Below, piece by piece: positions 1-25,893 of a DNA stretch of 64,000 nucleotides. A program made the position numbers and the translations under genes. Source of the stretch: Azolla caroliniana (lineage: Eukaryota > Polypodiophyta); the NCBI GenBank assembly GCA_043228905.1, contig JBHGNT010000014.1:9796001-9860000 (forward strand), written 5' to 3'. The notes beneath the pieces were generated by a model, which saw only the letters and a program-made list of their open reading frames with translations, made no database searches and had not been told where the DNA came from. Positions within the stretch are counted from its first letter, which is position 1; each line of letters opens with the position of its first letter.

Positions 1-852
1 TAATACCATTTCAAATGTGTAACAATACCTTTTCCACCTTAGCTTCTCCAAAAACAGCATCCAACTCTTGACAAATATTTGTCTTGCTTTCAACACATTC
101 TCATTAATAATCAACTCTGACCCAATCCAATTTTCATTTCTTATCCTTATTCTCATAACCAAAACAAGGTCAAATGATGACTGAAAGAGCACCAATATGT
201 TTCATTTCTCATCCTTGTTTTCAAAACCAAAATAAGGTCAAAAGGTAAAGAACACCAATATGTTTCATTTCTCATCCTTGTTTTCAAAACCAAAATGAGG
301 TCAGATGGTAAAGAACACCGATAAGTCACAAGAGCTTTGCAAACGTTTCAGGTGGATTTCAAAATTGCTCACATGTGTACATGTACAAAATAAATATGTG
401 AGTATATATGCTCCCTCTATTTAGTGCAATTTCTTGAGTTGCTTTTGGTCAAGTATCCATGTTTCTCACATATGTTATTACATAAGAAGGATGGGCAAAG
501 ATACTTGGCATTAGTAGAATTTTACAATTAACGGTATAACTCTTGCTCTTGCTCTGCATTGCAAAATCTGAAGGTGTTCCTAAGGGGAAGTCCTATGGGA
601 AGTTGACTTTATAGATGATGTTGCCAAAAAATTTAAGGTTAACATTTTCATACACAGGTCTGATAGAGAGCACACAAAAGCCACACTACCTTGCAATCTA
701 TACAAACGGGCATCCTCCTTGGCTTTTGTCTGTAAGACCATGTAATCGAAATCTATCGTACATTTGAAGTAGCATCCTCTTGGAACTCTCAGCATTTTCT
801 GATTCAATTTTTTTACAACCATTTCATGATACAGAGCATGATCTAAATTAGT
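1..852. other. 3' flank of BTAF1 gene
   Basis: AT-rich sequence beyond the BTAF1 stop codon. It should include the 3' UTR on the minus strand and downstream intergenic DNA. No second gene was recognised. The only structure seen is a three-copy 63-66 bp tandem repeat, listed separately. Confidence 0.6.
127..318. repeat. 63-bp tandem repeat, three copies
   Basis: Two nearly identical 63-bp units (193-255 and 256-318) begin with CAATATGTTTCATTTCTC, and a more diverged 66-bp copy lies at about 127-192. The last two differ at only a few positions, so that duplication is recent. Confidence 0.85.
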
Positions 853-13706
<12,854 letters not shown>

Positions 13707-14780
13707 AACTTCGCACGAAGAGTTCAGGTGTAGCGAAGAAAGCTTTTTACAACGTTTCAAAATCCTTCAGAAGAAGGCGAACATCTCCACACATTTTTTA
13801 CCAGAAACACATGTTACAGTCTGCATATGCTTATATATATCTGATGAAGCTTATCCAACAACAGAAAAACACGTTTCTGGCGAGCTTCTCGAACGGACCG
13901 AACTCTGAAAAGTTGTGAAATGGCAAGGTGAACGTATGCGACGAACAGAATAAACGAAAGAACGACGAAGAAAACGAAAACAAAGTTTTTGCAAAGAAAA
14001 TGGTCAGCTCAAGAAGCAGAAAGAAAGAAAGAAAGAAAAAATATAGCACGAAGAAAGATCGAATATGTATGAAGCAGAAAAAACAGAAAGAAAGGGAAAC
14101 CCTGTGAAGAACGAAGAAAGATCAAGTTGTGATGAAAGACTAACAGAAGAGACAAAAAAAGATACCATAAAAGAGACGAGGAAAGAAGGAAGACCGAGGT
14201 CTGTCCAGTTGTGAAGAAATTTGAACAGAAGAGACTAAGCACAAAGGATGAAGAAAAGACACAAAGAGAGAAACCATGTCTCTGTTGAAAAGAAAGATAA
14301 GAAGGAAACTGCTCCGTCAAGAAAAAATTCATATACAGAAAGAAAATTATTTTAGGTTTACCATATCAAACGGATAGAGAAAGGGGGGAAATACAAGATT
14401 TACCTCCATGGAAGCTTGAGGAAGACGAATCTGGAAGAAATGAAGAAACCGGAGCTTCCCGGACCGAAAGATCTCCAATTCGGAGGCAAAACCAGGTCTG
14501 GAAGCAGAAAACGGGAGGCAGGAGAACAAGGAACGGGGCAATGGAGGTGAAAAGAAGAAGTAGAAGAAAGGAGGAAGAAGAAACAGGGGAAGAAGAAGCA
14601 GAAGCAGAAGGAACGGGATCCATCGCCATGGATCGAGCCTTAGTTTTATGCTTTGCAGAGAGATCTCTCTCCTCTCTCGCTCGCTCGCGCTCGCGAGCAG
14701 AGGGCCTTGCGAGCGCCGTCTGAGGCGATGACGGTGCCCCGCCGTTAGGCTAACGGCGCCGCTAGTTCTCACGGAACCCC
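13707..14780 (-). promoter_or_regulatory. Probable 5' UTR and promoter of BTAF1
   Basis: On the minus strand this is strongly CT-rich, as plant leaders and core promoters often are, up to a GC-rich block with CTCGCTCG/GAGCGAGC runs at about 14660-14700. No TATA box or start site could be fixed. Weak open frames on both strands here look compositional. Confidence 0.4.
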
Positions 14781-16989
14781 ATCCCCCCCCCCCCCCCCCC
14801 TAGAGAAAAAAAGAGAGAGAGAGAGAGAGAGAAAAAGAAACTGTTTGTTTTTCTTCTTTCTTATTTTATCGGGTAATTCTTCTTTTCCCCCGATTATTAT
14901 TTCTTCTCTCTCTCTCTCTCTCTTCTGCATTCCTTTTCTTTTCTTCCTTCGTTTCTTCTTCATCTTTTGCTTCTTGCGTTTTGCTTTTTCCCCCATGCTT
15001 TTCTCTCTTTCCTATTTCTTTCTCTTTCCCCCCCCCCCCCCCAATGCATCCACATCAAATTTTATCTTTTCATAGAAGAAGCCTTCTAAGCCATTCATTT
15101 TATTCTTGCTTCTTCTTCCTCTTCTTTGTGGGGAGAACTTGTACGTCGACTCATTTGCCAAGAGTGGCCAATCATTGAGTGATGCACGTGTAGTAGTTAC
15201 AAAATGCTCCTACCAATACCCAAGCCCCTGTATAGGGTAAAAATTATTTCAAGGTTCTTTGCTAGTTCGAGCTGAAGAAAGCACAACAAGACTTTGATCC
15301 AAACATGGGCCATCATCAGTTCTCACTCACTATATAGTGTGATGGAATTGTACATACACAAGACTTTGGCTATTCCAAAACACAACGAGATGGAGTTTCT
15401 TTCTAAGCCAATCATTTAGATCCAATCTCACTCCATCAACACTCGTCTTCAATTATGATGCGATGACCCTCTAAATCATCTACTGCAAATTTGCTTCTTT
15501 TTTATAAGCACTATAATATAATATGATCCAAACTTGATTTGTTTGTCCAATGAGTGTGATGGACGTACAATTGTATGAAGGTTTACTCATCTCGAACCCA
15601 ACTCAAGATATAGAGGACATATCGATCATTCTTTTATGGATGCCCCTCTTTTATAATCACACGACTTTATCCAAGCTCGATTCATTGACTTTTTTATTCA
15701 ACAATAATCATGTAAAATATGTGATTCTATAATGTCAATTCCAAAGTCCATTGATATCGTCTAAGCCATTCATTTATACAAGTGCTTCTTTTGCATAAGC
15801 ACAAGAAATTGAAAACAATATTGATCCAACCTCCCAATATCAAACATTCAATCATCAATCAATTTATTGACATGCTCATCTATCTCATGTGAAATCCAAA
15901 TGGCACGCGTAGATTGTTTAAGGCGCATCTAACATCATGCTTCACGAGCAATAATGCCATTACCTCTTAATAATAATATATATTACTAATGGGGAACCTT
16001 AAGATTTTATATGGCCATTATGGTGATTAAAACACCTTGAGAACATTTGAAAGTTGTCCAATGGAATGGTGACTTGATTGTAATATATTTATGTGTTGAG
16101 ACTAATTAGTTTCTAGAATGTCCCATTATAGTTCTTAAAACTACAAGAGAATGTTTGTGATTTAGTGGGAACCCAACCATAATATATTAACAAGATGAGT
16201 CAAATCAACATATCGAATGTTTTAAGATGTGCTTAAGAGCACACGAGAATAATTTTCAATGGAATGTGAAGTTGGCATATGACAAAACGAGTGAGTGAGA
16301 CAATGAACACAAGTTTCATAGCAAATTTATGATAGCAAATAGAACCATTCAGCCATTGCGTTTAATGCAACTAATAGTAAATGTATCACGAGAGACTCTT
16401 TGGTTTTCACCAACAACATATTCCTAGGCAAGGATCATTGTCATTTCAACACAAAGTGCATGATGGGAATTACCCTAGTTGCAGTTATTGTTGTCTACAA
16501 CATTTGCAAATGAAAATGTCTTATTGCAAAACAAATGAAGATTATCTCATTAATACCAGGAAAAAACACCCTAAGAATAGTTTGCACACTTGTTTGGAAT
16601 CCGAACATGTGTAAAAACCTCATGTATCATCGTAATCTTTATGAAAGGCCTAAAGGGTTGTCTACATCCCTTACACGTGTTACCTTTTAGCATCTCAAAA
16701 TGGGAAATGTTATGAAAACAACAAATTAGCATCCATGTCAAGGCCCTTGTCAATTATATAACATGGTACTTGGGCCTTTAGATTACAAGATAAACAAAAC
16801 AAATTCCACAAGAATGTATTTTATTTATTGTGAATTGTTTACTAAATAAGGCTTACTATTTCAAGAATAAAAAACAAACAACAATTTATTTCTAATATAT
16901 GAAATCCTAAAAGTTTCAACTTAGTATGGCCATCATAATGGAACTCCTAAGCATATAATAATAAAAAGGTCATAACCAAGAAAGAAGCA
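14781..16989. other. Intergenic DNA with C, GA and CT tracts
   Basis: It begins with an 18-base C run (14783-14800), a GA repeat (about 14809-14832), CT repeats (about 14905-14922) and a 15-base C run (15028-15042). The rest is AT-rich. Loosely repeated phrases around 16000-16270 suggest an old decayed repeat. No gene was recognised. Confidence 0.5.
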
Positions 16990-18282
16990 TAGACATTGTA
17001 TGTATGGATAATGAGAAAAACAAGGGACATAATTATCAAGGAGGTATATAAACTTTTTGTTGCAAAAGGGCCACGTAAATTCATTGGACGAGCCTTGTAT
17101 GGTCCTTTCATTATACAACAAGAAGAATGTGTAATCACGTGCATGGAAAAGAAATGGCACATCGACCATGAACCAAAGAGTTGGGAGGAAGATTATAAGG
17201 TATGGATTTATGAGAATTGCACGCTAGAACATCTCGATTGGGACCCTCTAGAATATCATTGGAACATCCCTAATTAGAAGAAAAAGCAGCTATTTGCCTA
17301 TACTACGAGCATAGGAAGGCACCTACTACTCCAAAACCTGGCAACTAAAACCTTAATTAAAAATTGGTGGGCATCACACAGTGCATGACTCCTTGCATAG
17401 GTTTTGGGAGAAATTATGAATTACTGATCTCCCCCAAAAAATGAAGACATTTTTCTAGTTGCTCAGCCATTGTGCCCTTCCAACCGGGGAATGGAGCAAC
17501 AAATGTGGATTGGACCCAACTTGCCACTTGTGTGGTGAAGCGATTGAATCATCTCAACATTGCATGTGGTCTTGTATATACACACAAGAAGTATGGAAGC
17601 GAAATTTACGAATACTAGCTCGCAGTGGAGGTTATGGGGAGGTCTCATGGGTGCCAGCCCAATGGCTCATGACGGACCAAGAATCATGGTTTCCATAATT
17701 TAACGAATCAGACCCCTTCATGCAACTAGAGCGAGGAACAATCAGGATGACTGACTCACCGTCCTAGTCACAAACAAAGTCAACAAAGCTAAAGTCATTG
17801 TGGACCACCCTTGCAATTCTAGCAACATGGCAGATATGGAAGCACCGCTACAATAGGATCTTCTAAGGGAAGCCCACCCCACCAGTAGAGGTGGTCATGG
17901 AACTTTGGGATCACCTCATCGCCTTCCTTCGAGGGTCATATGAAGATATTCAAGCCGAAATGAACTCAACATCTAGGGCACATGCAACTTTCATCCTAAA
18001 ATGGAGTAGAATGTTGATGTTACGATTGCAGGGTGACAATATATAATGGTGCTATCTCCCGCCGAAATGGCATTTCCCATTGAGGACTCACCTCATGTGG
18101 CATCCCCCCACCATCCCTGGATTGTAGAAGACCCTTAATCTTTAGGCTCCACGTTTTTAGAGTTAATCAAAGACACAGAGCTCTATATGAGGCGTGGTTC
18201 TTGTACATATGGTACCTCCTCTATTTCTTCCTAACTAATGGGTAGCATTCTTTTTTGGAAAAAAATAAAATAAAATAAGAAG
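16990..18282 (+). pseudogene. Decayed LINE-type retroelement 3' end
   Basis: Broken frames encode a stretch like the zinc-binding segment after plant LINE reverse transcriptases: KMKTFLW, ALPTGEW, CHLCGEAIESSQHCMWSC and a following W at about 17430-17600, then IWKHRYNRIF near 17830. Several stops and shifts interrupt it. It ends in an A-rich tail (about 18259-18280). An upstream open stretch (16996-17277) may belong to it. The reverse transcriptase core is not visible. Confidence 0.45.
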
Positions 18283-18418
18283 AATGTGTATTAATAGTTT
18301 GATCAAGAATCACAAATCATATATATAATAACTACATGTAATTAATTTAGTTTCAGGTGCAATTTGTCAATGATCTCATTGTAGTATGAAATGACTATAG
18401 AAAGGACGGTAGCTTATG

Positions 18419-18423
18419 AGAAT
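18419..18423. repeat. Left target-site duplication AGAAT of Outer
   Basis: AGAAT directly precedes the LTR start TGTTGG. The same five bases follow the far LTR end at 54500-54504. Confidence 0.9.
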
Positions 18424-18884
18424 TGTTGGCCGGTGGCCAGAGTATAAAATATAGTCTGGGGAAGAGCCAGTTTTGTATTTATTAAGATTAGTATTAATGA
18501 GAATTATAATAGGAATGGGTGGATCCAGAAAAAGATGTACCGATCCGGATCTGGACCGGTTCATAGCCGGTTGCCGGTTTGGCACCGTTTTGTAAACAGA
18601 ACCGGATACCTATAAAAGGATCCGAAGAACGATGTGTATGGGGACGAAATTAATATAAGAGGGTCTTGTTACTATTATTGTGTATCTGTTCAATTCTGTT
18701 TTGTGCTTATTGTTTTTTTTATCTTACGCGTGTAATCAGCCATACGTGATGTCTATTCGGAATTGATCTGGAAGTTGCTGGTTACGGAAACAACAAAGTT
18801 GGATCCTTACCCCGTAACCACCCTTTGGTGAAGTGATCCGGAAGGACACCCTGTGTTAGCGGCTAGTTCAGCCTAGGATTAACA
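18424..18884 (+). repeat. Outer 5' LTR
   Basis: 461 bp, TGTTGG to ATTAACA, with a TATA box at 18611-18618 (TATAAAAG). It matches the split 3' LTR at 48687-49016 plus 54368-54499. The last ~70 bp (CCCTTTGGTGAAGTG... CACCCTGTGTTAG...) are also shared with the LTR of E. Confidence 0.9.
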
Positions 18885-18890
18885 TAGTTT

Positions 18891-18905
18891 TGGCGACCAC
18901 GATTC
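18891..18905 (+). other. Outer primer-binding site
   Basis: TGGCGACCACGATTC lies six bases after the 5' LTR. Element E has the same site in its own orientation. I could not assign the tRNA. Confidence 0.65.
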
Positions 18906-20339
18906 TTGGGAAGCGCATTGAACATCGAGGAATGGATGACTAGACCGACAAACGACCCAGTTGCCGAACAAGCGAGAAGACTAGTTGAGAGACTGTAGAG
19001 GCGGGAGGCCTACCAACAGGCAGTCGAGAAGATCCAGCACGACCGGTCTTTTCCTAGAACGATTCGGCAGGTCGCGGAGGAGTCACTCCAGTTGCAAAAC
19101 CAATAATATATTGACGAAGGCAGTAGCCTGAGCAACTTACGATAGGCAAAATCGATATTGCACACTCTCGCCATAAGAACTAGAGAATCGGAAGCCTTCT
19201 CCAACTTTGAGTCGGAATTGGATAGTGAGCATAGTGTGTAGTCGAATTATTGAAGCAGTCACGACACCCCGAACAATCTAGCAGACAACAGTTCGGAGCA
19301 CACATCGACACCGGAAGCAGACACAACATTACCCACACCACCGGACCACGAAACAAACCAAGACCAACAGTCAAAGAAAAAGCCGAGAGTGTATCAACAC
19401 CACCACCGGATCAACAATCCGAGAACACGAATGACAACGTACCAACGCCACCACTGAACACGGAGTTAGAAAATGAAGAGGTTGTGCTACCCTTCGCTGA
19501 CGACACCATGCCATACCCATAACCAAAGTATCGGGACGAACCGGATGCAGAAGTGCACGTATATGCTTTTCTACATACATGGGAAACGAACCATGTCTCG
19601 CACCAACTGACAAAAGTAGAGGTCGAACGATCAAAGAGAGTTAGTCAGCCAATTCTATACGGTCTACCAAGAATTCAATGACACAACCTTGCAATTCGTG
19701 ATTTCAGACAATGCACAACGAATTGACAAGGGCACCTCCGGAAGACGAGGCAAAAGCGGTCTTTCTAGCCCCACTCCGGGAACCGCTACGAACGATGCTG
19801 ATAGTATTCGACTTCTGAACAAGCACCATGGATGAAGTCATCGACCGAGTGCTAGAAATGGATAGAGCCCAGAATCGCAATCACATGGCGATGGGAGCTC
19901 TACAACGAGTGCTACCCAATGAAGAGAACTTAAGGTTTCGACAGGTAGTCCAATGTACAACATGCCTCAACCCCGGTCACTCGACGTTAGAATGCATGAT
20001 GTGGACACAATGCATGTTGTGCCACTCCTGGTCCCATAGGATGGACCAGTACGAGTATAACCTGCTCAACCAGCAAGCGGCACTGGTCCAACACATGTAG
20101 CCCCGGAGCGAGCAACAACTAGAAGAGGGGCAGTTCCGGAGGGAAGACCGATATCGACCGAAACAAAGGGACCAGTACGACGTCAGAAGAAGAGAGGATT
20201 ATGACGAGGAATGCAACTACCGGCGAGGAGGAGACTACAATCAAGAGCGTTACAATCGCGACTACTCCTCGGATTATGATCGTAGAAGAGACGACTGAAG
20301 GTACCCAGAACGGCGAGAGTACCCAGATTAGGATAGACG

Positions 20340-21072
20340 TGACAGGAACTACACACTCCGATGAACACCGCTCGGCCACAACCGAGCTTAGAATCAAACA
20401 CAAAAAACGGGGAATGAAAAAACATGACACAAAGGAGAGAAGAGTACACAGGATGTTTAACGTGGAAAGCCTTGAGGGGGAAAAACCACGGGAGTCCACA
20501 GACTCCAAACTATCACTATATCACAATGATTACAACAATGAGCTCACGGAGGCAACAACCTCACGCTCTCGATCTTCGCCACAGGTGGCGGTTACAACAG
20601 AGGCAACAACCTCTTCCTCTCTCTCTCTCTCTCTGTACACTGTTACGCGCTCTAATCTTCCACCGACAAGAAAGACAACAACACTAATTAAAGTTTGCCC
20701 TAAGTCATATTTATACTAATATGACTTTTCGGCTATTTACAAATATAGCCCTGATGGACTCTCAAAAACATATTTACGAATATGTCCCTTCATCCGGTGA
20801 GCACTCCTCACCGGGCCTACATCATCCGGCGCTTGCCGGGCGCACGTCATCTGGTTCTCACCGGGTCTTCCGTTGTCGGGTACTCCACATCCGGTTCTCA
20901 CCGGGTCTTCACCATCCGGCTCATGCCGGGTACTCGTCATTCGGTTCTCACCGGGTCTTCACCATCCGACTCTTGCCGGGTACTCGTCATCCGGTTCTCA
21001 CCGGGTCTTCACCATCCAGCTCATCAGCACTGTTCTTCTCACTTCCCATCCGGAGGGACTTATCTCCCAACA
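20340..21072 (-). repeat. Copia B 3' LTR
   Basis: 733 bp, plus strand TGACAGG to CCCAACA. It contains about four copies of a 50-bp minisatellite (about 20800-21035) rich in CCGGGTCTTC and CATCCGG. Confidence 0.9.
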
Positions 21073-21082
21073 AACTCCCCCT

Positions 21083-24000
21083 TCACTCCGACATGGGGTG
21101 TCTTACTAGTCTGATCCGCTTCCGGCATGCTTCCAGCTTGTCGGGTATCAACACTTTGGTCAACATATCTGACCCGTTCTCGGCCGTGTGGATCTTCGTC
21201 AGCGCGAACTCCTGGTCATCTACTCTTTCCCGGATCCAGTGATACCTTCGCTGGATATGCTTCGTCCGGGAATGGTAGGCCGCATTCTTAGCAAGGTGGA
21301 TGGCACTTTGACTGTCGCAATAGAGCCGGTATTCATCTTGCCGGATACCGAGCTCTTCGATGAAGTCCTTCATCCATAATATTTCCTTGCCGGCTTCCAC
21401 AGCCGCCATGTACTCCGCTTCCGTGGTTGACAACGCAACCGTCTTCTGCAGCCTCGACTGCCACGAAATAGCTCCCCCTGCATACCCGGATGTAGACCAG
21501 CTGGTATCCACATCAGCCGACATGTCTGAATCGGTAAAACCGTCAAGTTGAGGTTTTCCCGAGCTGAATCGGAGACACATATTTGAAGTGCCCTTCAAGT
21601 ACCGGAGTATCCATTTGACCGCGTTCCAGTGCTCCTTGCCGGGATTGCTCATAAACCGGCTCACCACTCCGACTGCGTATCCTATATCTGGTCGGGTACA
21701 CACCATTGCGTACATTAAGCTCCCGACGGTAGAGGCATATGGAACCTTCATCATATCAGCCTTCTCTACTTTCGTCTTCGGGCTTTGCTTACCGGATAAT
21801 CTGCAGTTTGCCAGAAGTGTCGATCCGACCGGTTTCGCATCTGACATGTTGAACCGTTGAAGCACCTTTGTCACGTATTTCTCCTGTGACAGCCACAGTT
21901 ACTTCGTTGGCCGGTTCCAGATGATATGCATCCCCAACATCTGTCTTGCCGGACCCAAGTCTTTCATCGCGAAGGTTCGGTTGAGAGCCTTCTTCAGCAT
22001 CAGTATTTTGGCTTGGTCCCGTCCGACGATCAACATGTCGTCCACGTACAGAAGGAGTATTAGGAAGTCGCCTCCTTCGAACTTCTTCACAAACACGCAT
22101 TGATCGGCTTGCGTCTTGTGGCACCCTTGATCGGTCATGAAGGAGTCGAACTTCCGGTACCATTGTCAGGGAGCTTGCTTCAGTCCGTACAGGCTCTTCT
22201 TCAACCGACATACCAGGTGCTCCTTCCCTTTCTCCACGAATCCTTCCGGTTGCTGCATGTAGATCTCCTCTTCAAGGTCACCGTGAAGGAATGTCGTCTT
22301 CACGTCAAACTACTATACCTCGAGGTCCATGCTTGCCGCTATACTGAGCACCGTCCGAATGGAGGTCATCTTTACTACCGTGGCAAATATCTCGTCGAAG
22401 TCCACGCCCTTCTTTTGCTGGAACCCCTTCACCACGATCTTGGCTTTGTATCTCGGGGGGTTGCCGGCATCTCTCGGTTTCAACTTGTACACCCACTTGT
22501 TTCGGAGTGCCCACTTTCCTTTCGGCAACTCCACCATTTCGTACGTATGGTTCTCATGCAGGGAATCCATCTCATCCTGCATGGCACTTAACCATTTGTG
22601 GTTGTGAGTGTCACTTTTAGCTTCCTCGAAGCTTTCTGGCTCCCCCTCATCGGACATCAGCACATGCTTTGCATTTGGAAATCTCCGGGGGGGCCCTTCT
22701 CTCTCTGAGAGGTTATCTCCGTCTTTGGGCTTCGATAATTGGCTCCTCCATTTGCTCTTCATCCGAATCCGAATCGAGGTCTTGGCCGGTTCCGGTTTCA
22801 GCTTCCTCTACTTCTTCTTCAGCCGGTTCGGTATCCTCACCATAACCGGTTGGTTCCTCGAGTGCTAACCGGTCTCTTTCCGGTTGGGTCTGCTCATCGT
22901 AGAATCGATCCTTACCGGTCGACTCAGAGTTCATTATATCTTCTTCTCCGACTCTCAGTCGGCGAGCGTCTTGTCCTCCATGAAGATAATATCTCGACTC
23001 CGGAATACCTTCTTGTCGACCAGGTCCCACACTCGGTAGCCGAACTCATCGTCGTCGTAACCGAGGAATATGCATGGCCGGGTCTTCGGGTCTAGTTTTC
23101 CTCTCTGGTCCTTAGCTACATGCACATACGCAAGACACCCGAATACCTTTCAGATGCCGGTAGGACACTTCCTTACCGGTCCAGACTCTCTGTGGCGTGT
23201 CTCCGTCCAAGGGTATTGAGGGTGATCTGTTTATCACATATGTCGCCGTCGACAGTGGCTCAACCCAAAACTTCTTGGGTAGTTTTGCATTCGCCAACAT
23301 ACTCCGGACCCTCTCCATTATTGTCCGGTTCATCCTCTCGGCCAGCCCGTTTAGTTCCGGCATCTTCGGCACGGTAAATTCGAGCCGGATTCCCTTTGAG
23401 TGACAATACTCTTCGAACTGCCCCCGGTATTCACCTTCGTTATCCGCTCGAACCGCCTTCAGCTTTCAGCCGGTTTCTCTTTCCACTCTCGCGTGGAGCT
23501 CTTTGAAGACGGATAACACATGATCCTTCGTCTTCAACGGTGTGGCCCACAACTTCCGACTGTGGTCATCTATGAACATCACGAAGTACTGCGATCCTGC
23601 ATGTGACTTCGTGTCCACCTGACACACATCAGTATGCACCAACTCCAGTGGTGCATTATGTCTCATCGGTGGCCTTGGTCGGAAGGAGGTCCCGTTTTGC
23701 TTACAGGCCAGACAATCAGTGCACTTCTCCAAGTGCACGTTCTTCACTGGAATGAGGTTGTCGTCTGCAAGCCTCTTCATCCCCTTCTCGCTCATGTGAC
23801 ACAACCTTTTGTGCCACAACTCACCAGCAGTATCAGATGCCACGTTCACTTCCTCCGGACATAACCAGGCATTCATCAGGTACAACGTCTTTACCTTCCG
23901 GGCCCGAGCCACAATCAGGCTCCCTTTGCTGAACTTCATAACACCGTTCCAGATGCTACCCGTGTAGCCTTCATCATCTAGCCGACCGACTAATATCAGG

Positions 24001-25120
24001 TTCAGATGAACTTCGGAACGTGTCGAACATCCTTCAGCAGCAATTTGCATCCGATTGGTGTTGTCAACCACACGTCTCCTATGCCGACAATTCGGCATGT
24101 ACCTTCATTCCCCATCCGGACACAGCCGTGATCACCGACTGAGTAGGATGAGAAGCATTTCTGGTCCGGGGTAAGGTGGAACGACGCTCCGGAGTCGACC
24201 ACCTAGGTCATCTCATCGCCGGCAAGGTTTATCTCACTCTCCTCGGTGATGAGCATCAACTCTTCTTCACTTGCCGCAATTGCCGTCGTTCCCTTCCGGT
24301 CCGTTCCCCTCCGGTCTTTACCGTTCCGGTCCGGTGTCCGCTTCAAATCGGTACCGTCGGTTTCCTTGTCTTTTCGGAAATGCCGACAGTTCTTCTGGAA
24401 GTGTCTCGGCTTGCCGCAATAGAAGCAAGTAGGCCTCCCTCTTGACTTTGACCATGTCCCCGACTTCTCCCGGTTTTGGGGACTATGGTTCCTTTGTCTT
24501 CCGCGTTTTGATTCGGTAAGGAGAGCTTTGGAGTCGGAGCTCGTATCCTTATCTTTTCAACGCGCCTCCTCATCTAGCAAGCTCGACTTCACTCTTGCTA
24601 GGGATAACCGTTTCCCTTCCGGCCCGGCGTTGCCCAAAGTGACAACCAACGTCTTCCAGCTATCTGGGAGTGAACCGAGCAGGAGTAACGCTAGTACCTC
24701 ATCAGCGAGAGGCACTTCCAATGATGTTGCCTGATGGATCAGCCCCTGGAAGGCATTCATGTGCTCCACCATGCTGGAGCCATCTTGGTACTAGAGTCTT
24801 ACTAGCTTCCGAAATACCGAAACCTGATTAACAACATTTTTGTTTTGAAACATAATGCCGATCTTCTCCTAGAGCTCATGAGCCTTGCTCTCTTCATTGA
24901 AGTTGTTGTATAGGCTCATGTCGATGAAGCACCATATGTACGCCATTGTCTTCATGTGCATCACCTCCCATATCGTGGCGTCGATTTTGTCCGGTCTCTT
25001 GTCCCCGAACTGAACCGGCAACCAAAGATCTTTAACCACGAGCATGTCCCTCATCTTCGACTTCCACACCGAATAGTTGGAGCCGGTGAGCTTGAACATA
25101 CCTCCCAACGAATCGTCCAT
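21083..25120 (-). pseudogene. Copia B gag-pol polyprotein, broken
   Basis: In order from 25120: gag start (MDDSLGGMFKLTGSNYSVWK), gag tail, protease (MVDSGASFHL, 24202), the HHCC and integrase segment (LWHKRLCHMSEKGMKRL, 24098-23466), the integrase end (LNGLAERMNRTIMERV, 23372), RT (22762-21899 with LLLYVDDMLIVG) and RNase H (21874-21083, VALSTTEAEYMA). Each block is cut by stops or shifts. Domain order is copia type, with integrase before RT. Confidence 0.9.
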
Positions 25121-25150
25121 TTTCTGTGTCGTTTTGCTCTAATACCAGTT

Positions 25151-25893
25151 TGACAGGAACTACACGCTCCGATGAACACCGCTCGGCCACAACTGAGCTT
25201 AGAATCAAACACAGAAAACGGGGAAGGAAAAAACACGACACAAAGGAGAGAAGAGTACACAAGATGTTTAACGTGGAAAGCCCTGAGAGGGAAAAACCAC
25301 GGGAGTCCACAGACTCCAAACTATCACTATATCACAATGATTACAACAGTGAGCTCACGGAGGCAACGACCTCGCACTCTCGATCTTCGCCACAAGCGGT
25401 GGTTACAACAGAGGCAACGACCTCTTCCTCTCTCTCTCTCTCTCTCTCTTTCTTTGTACACTGTTACGCGCTCTAATCTTGCACCAACAAGAAAGACAAC
25501 AACACTAATTAAAGTTTTCCCTAAGTCATATTTATACTAATATGACTTTTCGGCTATTTACAAATATAGCCCCGATGGACTCTCAAAAACATATTTATGA
25601 ATATGTCCCTTCATCCGGTGAGCACTCCTCACCGGGCCTACATCATCCGGCGCTTGCCGGGCGCACGTCATCTGGTTCTCACCGGGTCTTCCGTTGCCGG
25701 GTACTCCACATCCGGTTCTCACCAGGTCTTCACCATCCGGCTCATGCCAGGTACTCATCATCCTGTTCTCACCGGGTCTTCACCATCCGGCTCTTGCCGG
25801 GTACTCGTCATCCGGTTCTCACCGGGTCTTCACCATCCGGCTCATCAACATTGTTCTTCTCACTTCCCATCCAGAGGGACTTGTCTCCCAACA
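25151..25893 (-). repeat. Copia B 5' LTR
   Basis: 743 bp copy of the other LTR with scattered substitutions and a longer CT run (about 25430-25455). The divergence and the broken ORF indicate an older insertion than copia A. Confidence 0.9.

Larger units (their letters stand above)
20340..25893 (-). mobile_element. Ty1/copia retrotransposon 'B', degenerate
   Basis: LTRs at 20340-21072 and 25151-25893 are flanked by AGACG on both sides (20335-20339 and 25894-25898). On the minus strand a PBS TGGTATTAGAGC (25136-25147), one base off the initiator-Met site, follows the 5' LTR, and a purine tract precedes the 3' LTR (plus strand AACTCCCCCTTCAC). The polyprotein is broken. It is related to copia A by polyprotein, LTR end and LTR stem-loops. 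Confidence 0.93.

Noticed and set aside
580-822. 80-codon minus-strand ORF downstream of BTAF1
   Set aside because: No similarity recognised. It lies beyond the true stop and is most likely chance or 3' UTR.
14347-15178. Several overlapping ORFs of 60-140 codons rich in Ser, Leu, Phe or Lys, Arg, Glu
   Set aside because: They are translations of CT/GA-rich sequence and simple repeats in both strands.
20721-21242. Plus-strand ORFs with repeated HRVFTIRLLPGTRHPVLTGSS
   Set aside because: They are shadows of the copia B LTR minisatellite (also at 25542-26048). The element is coded on the other strand.
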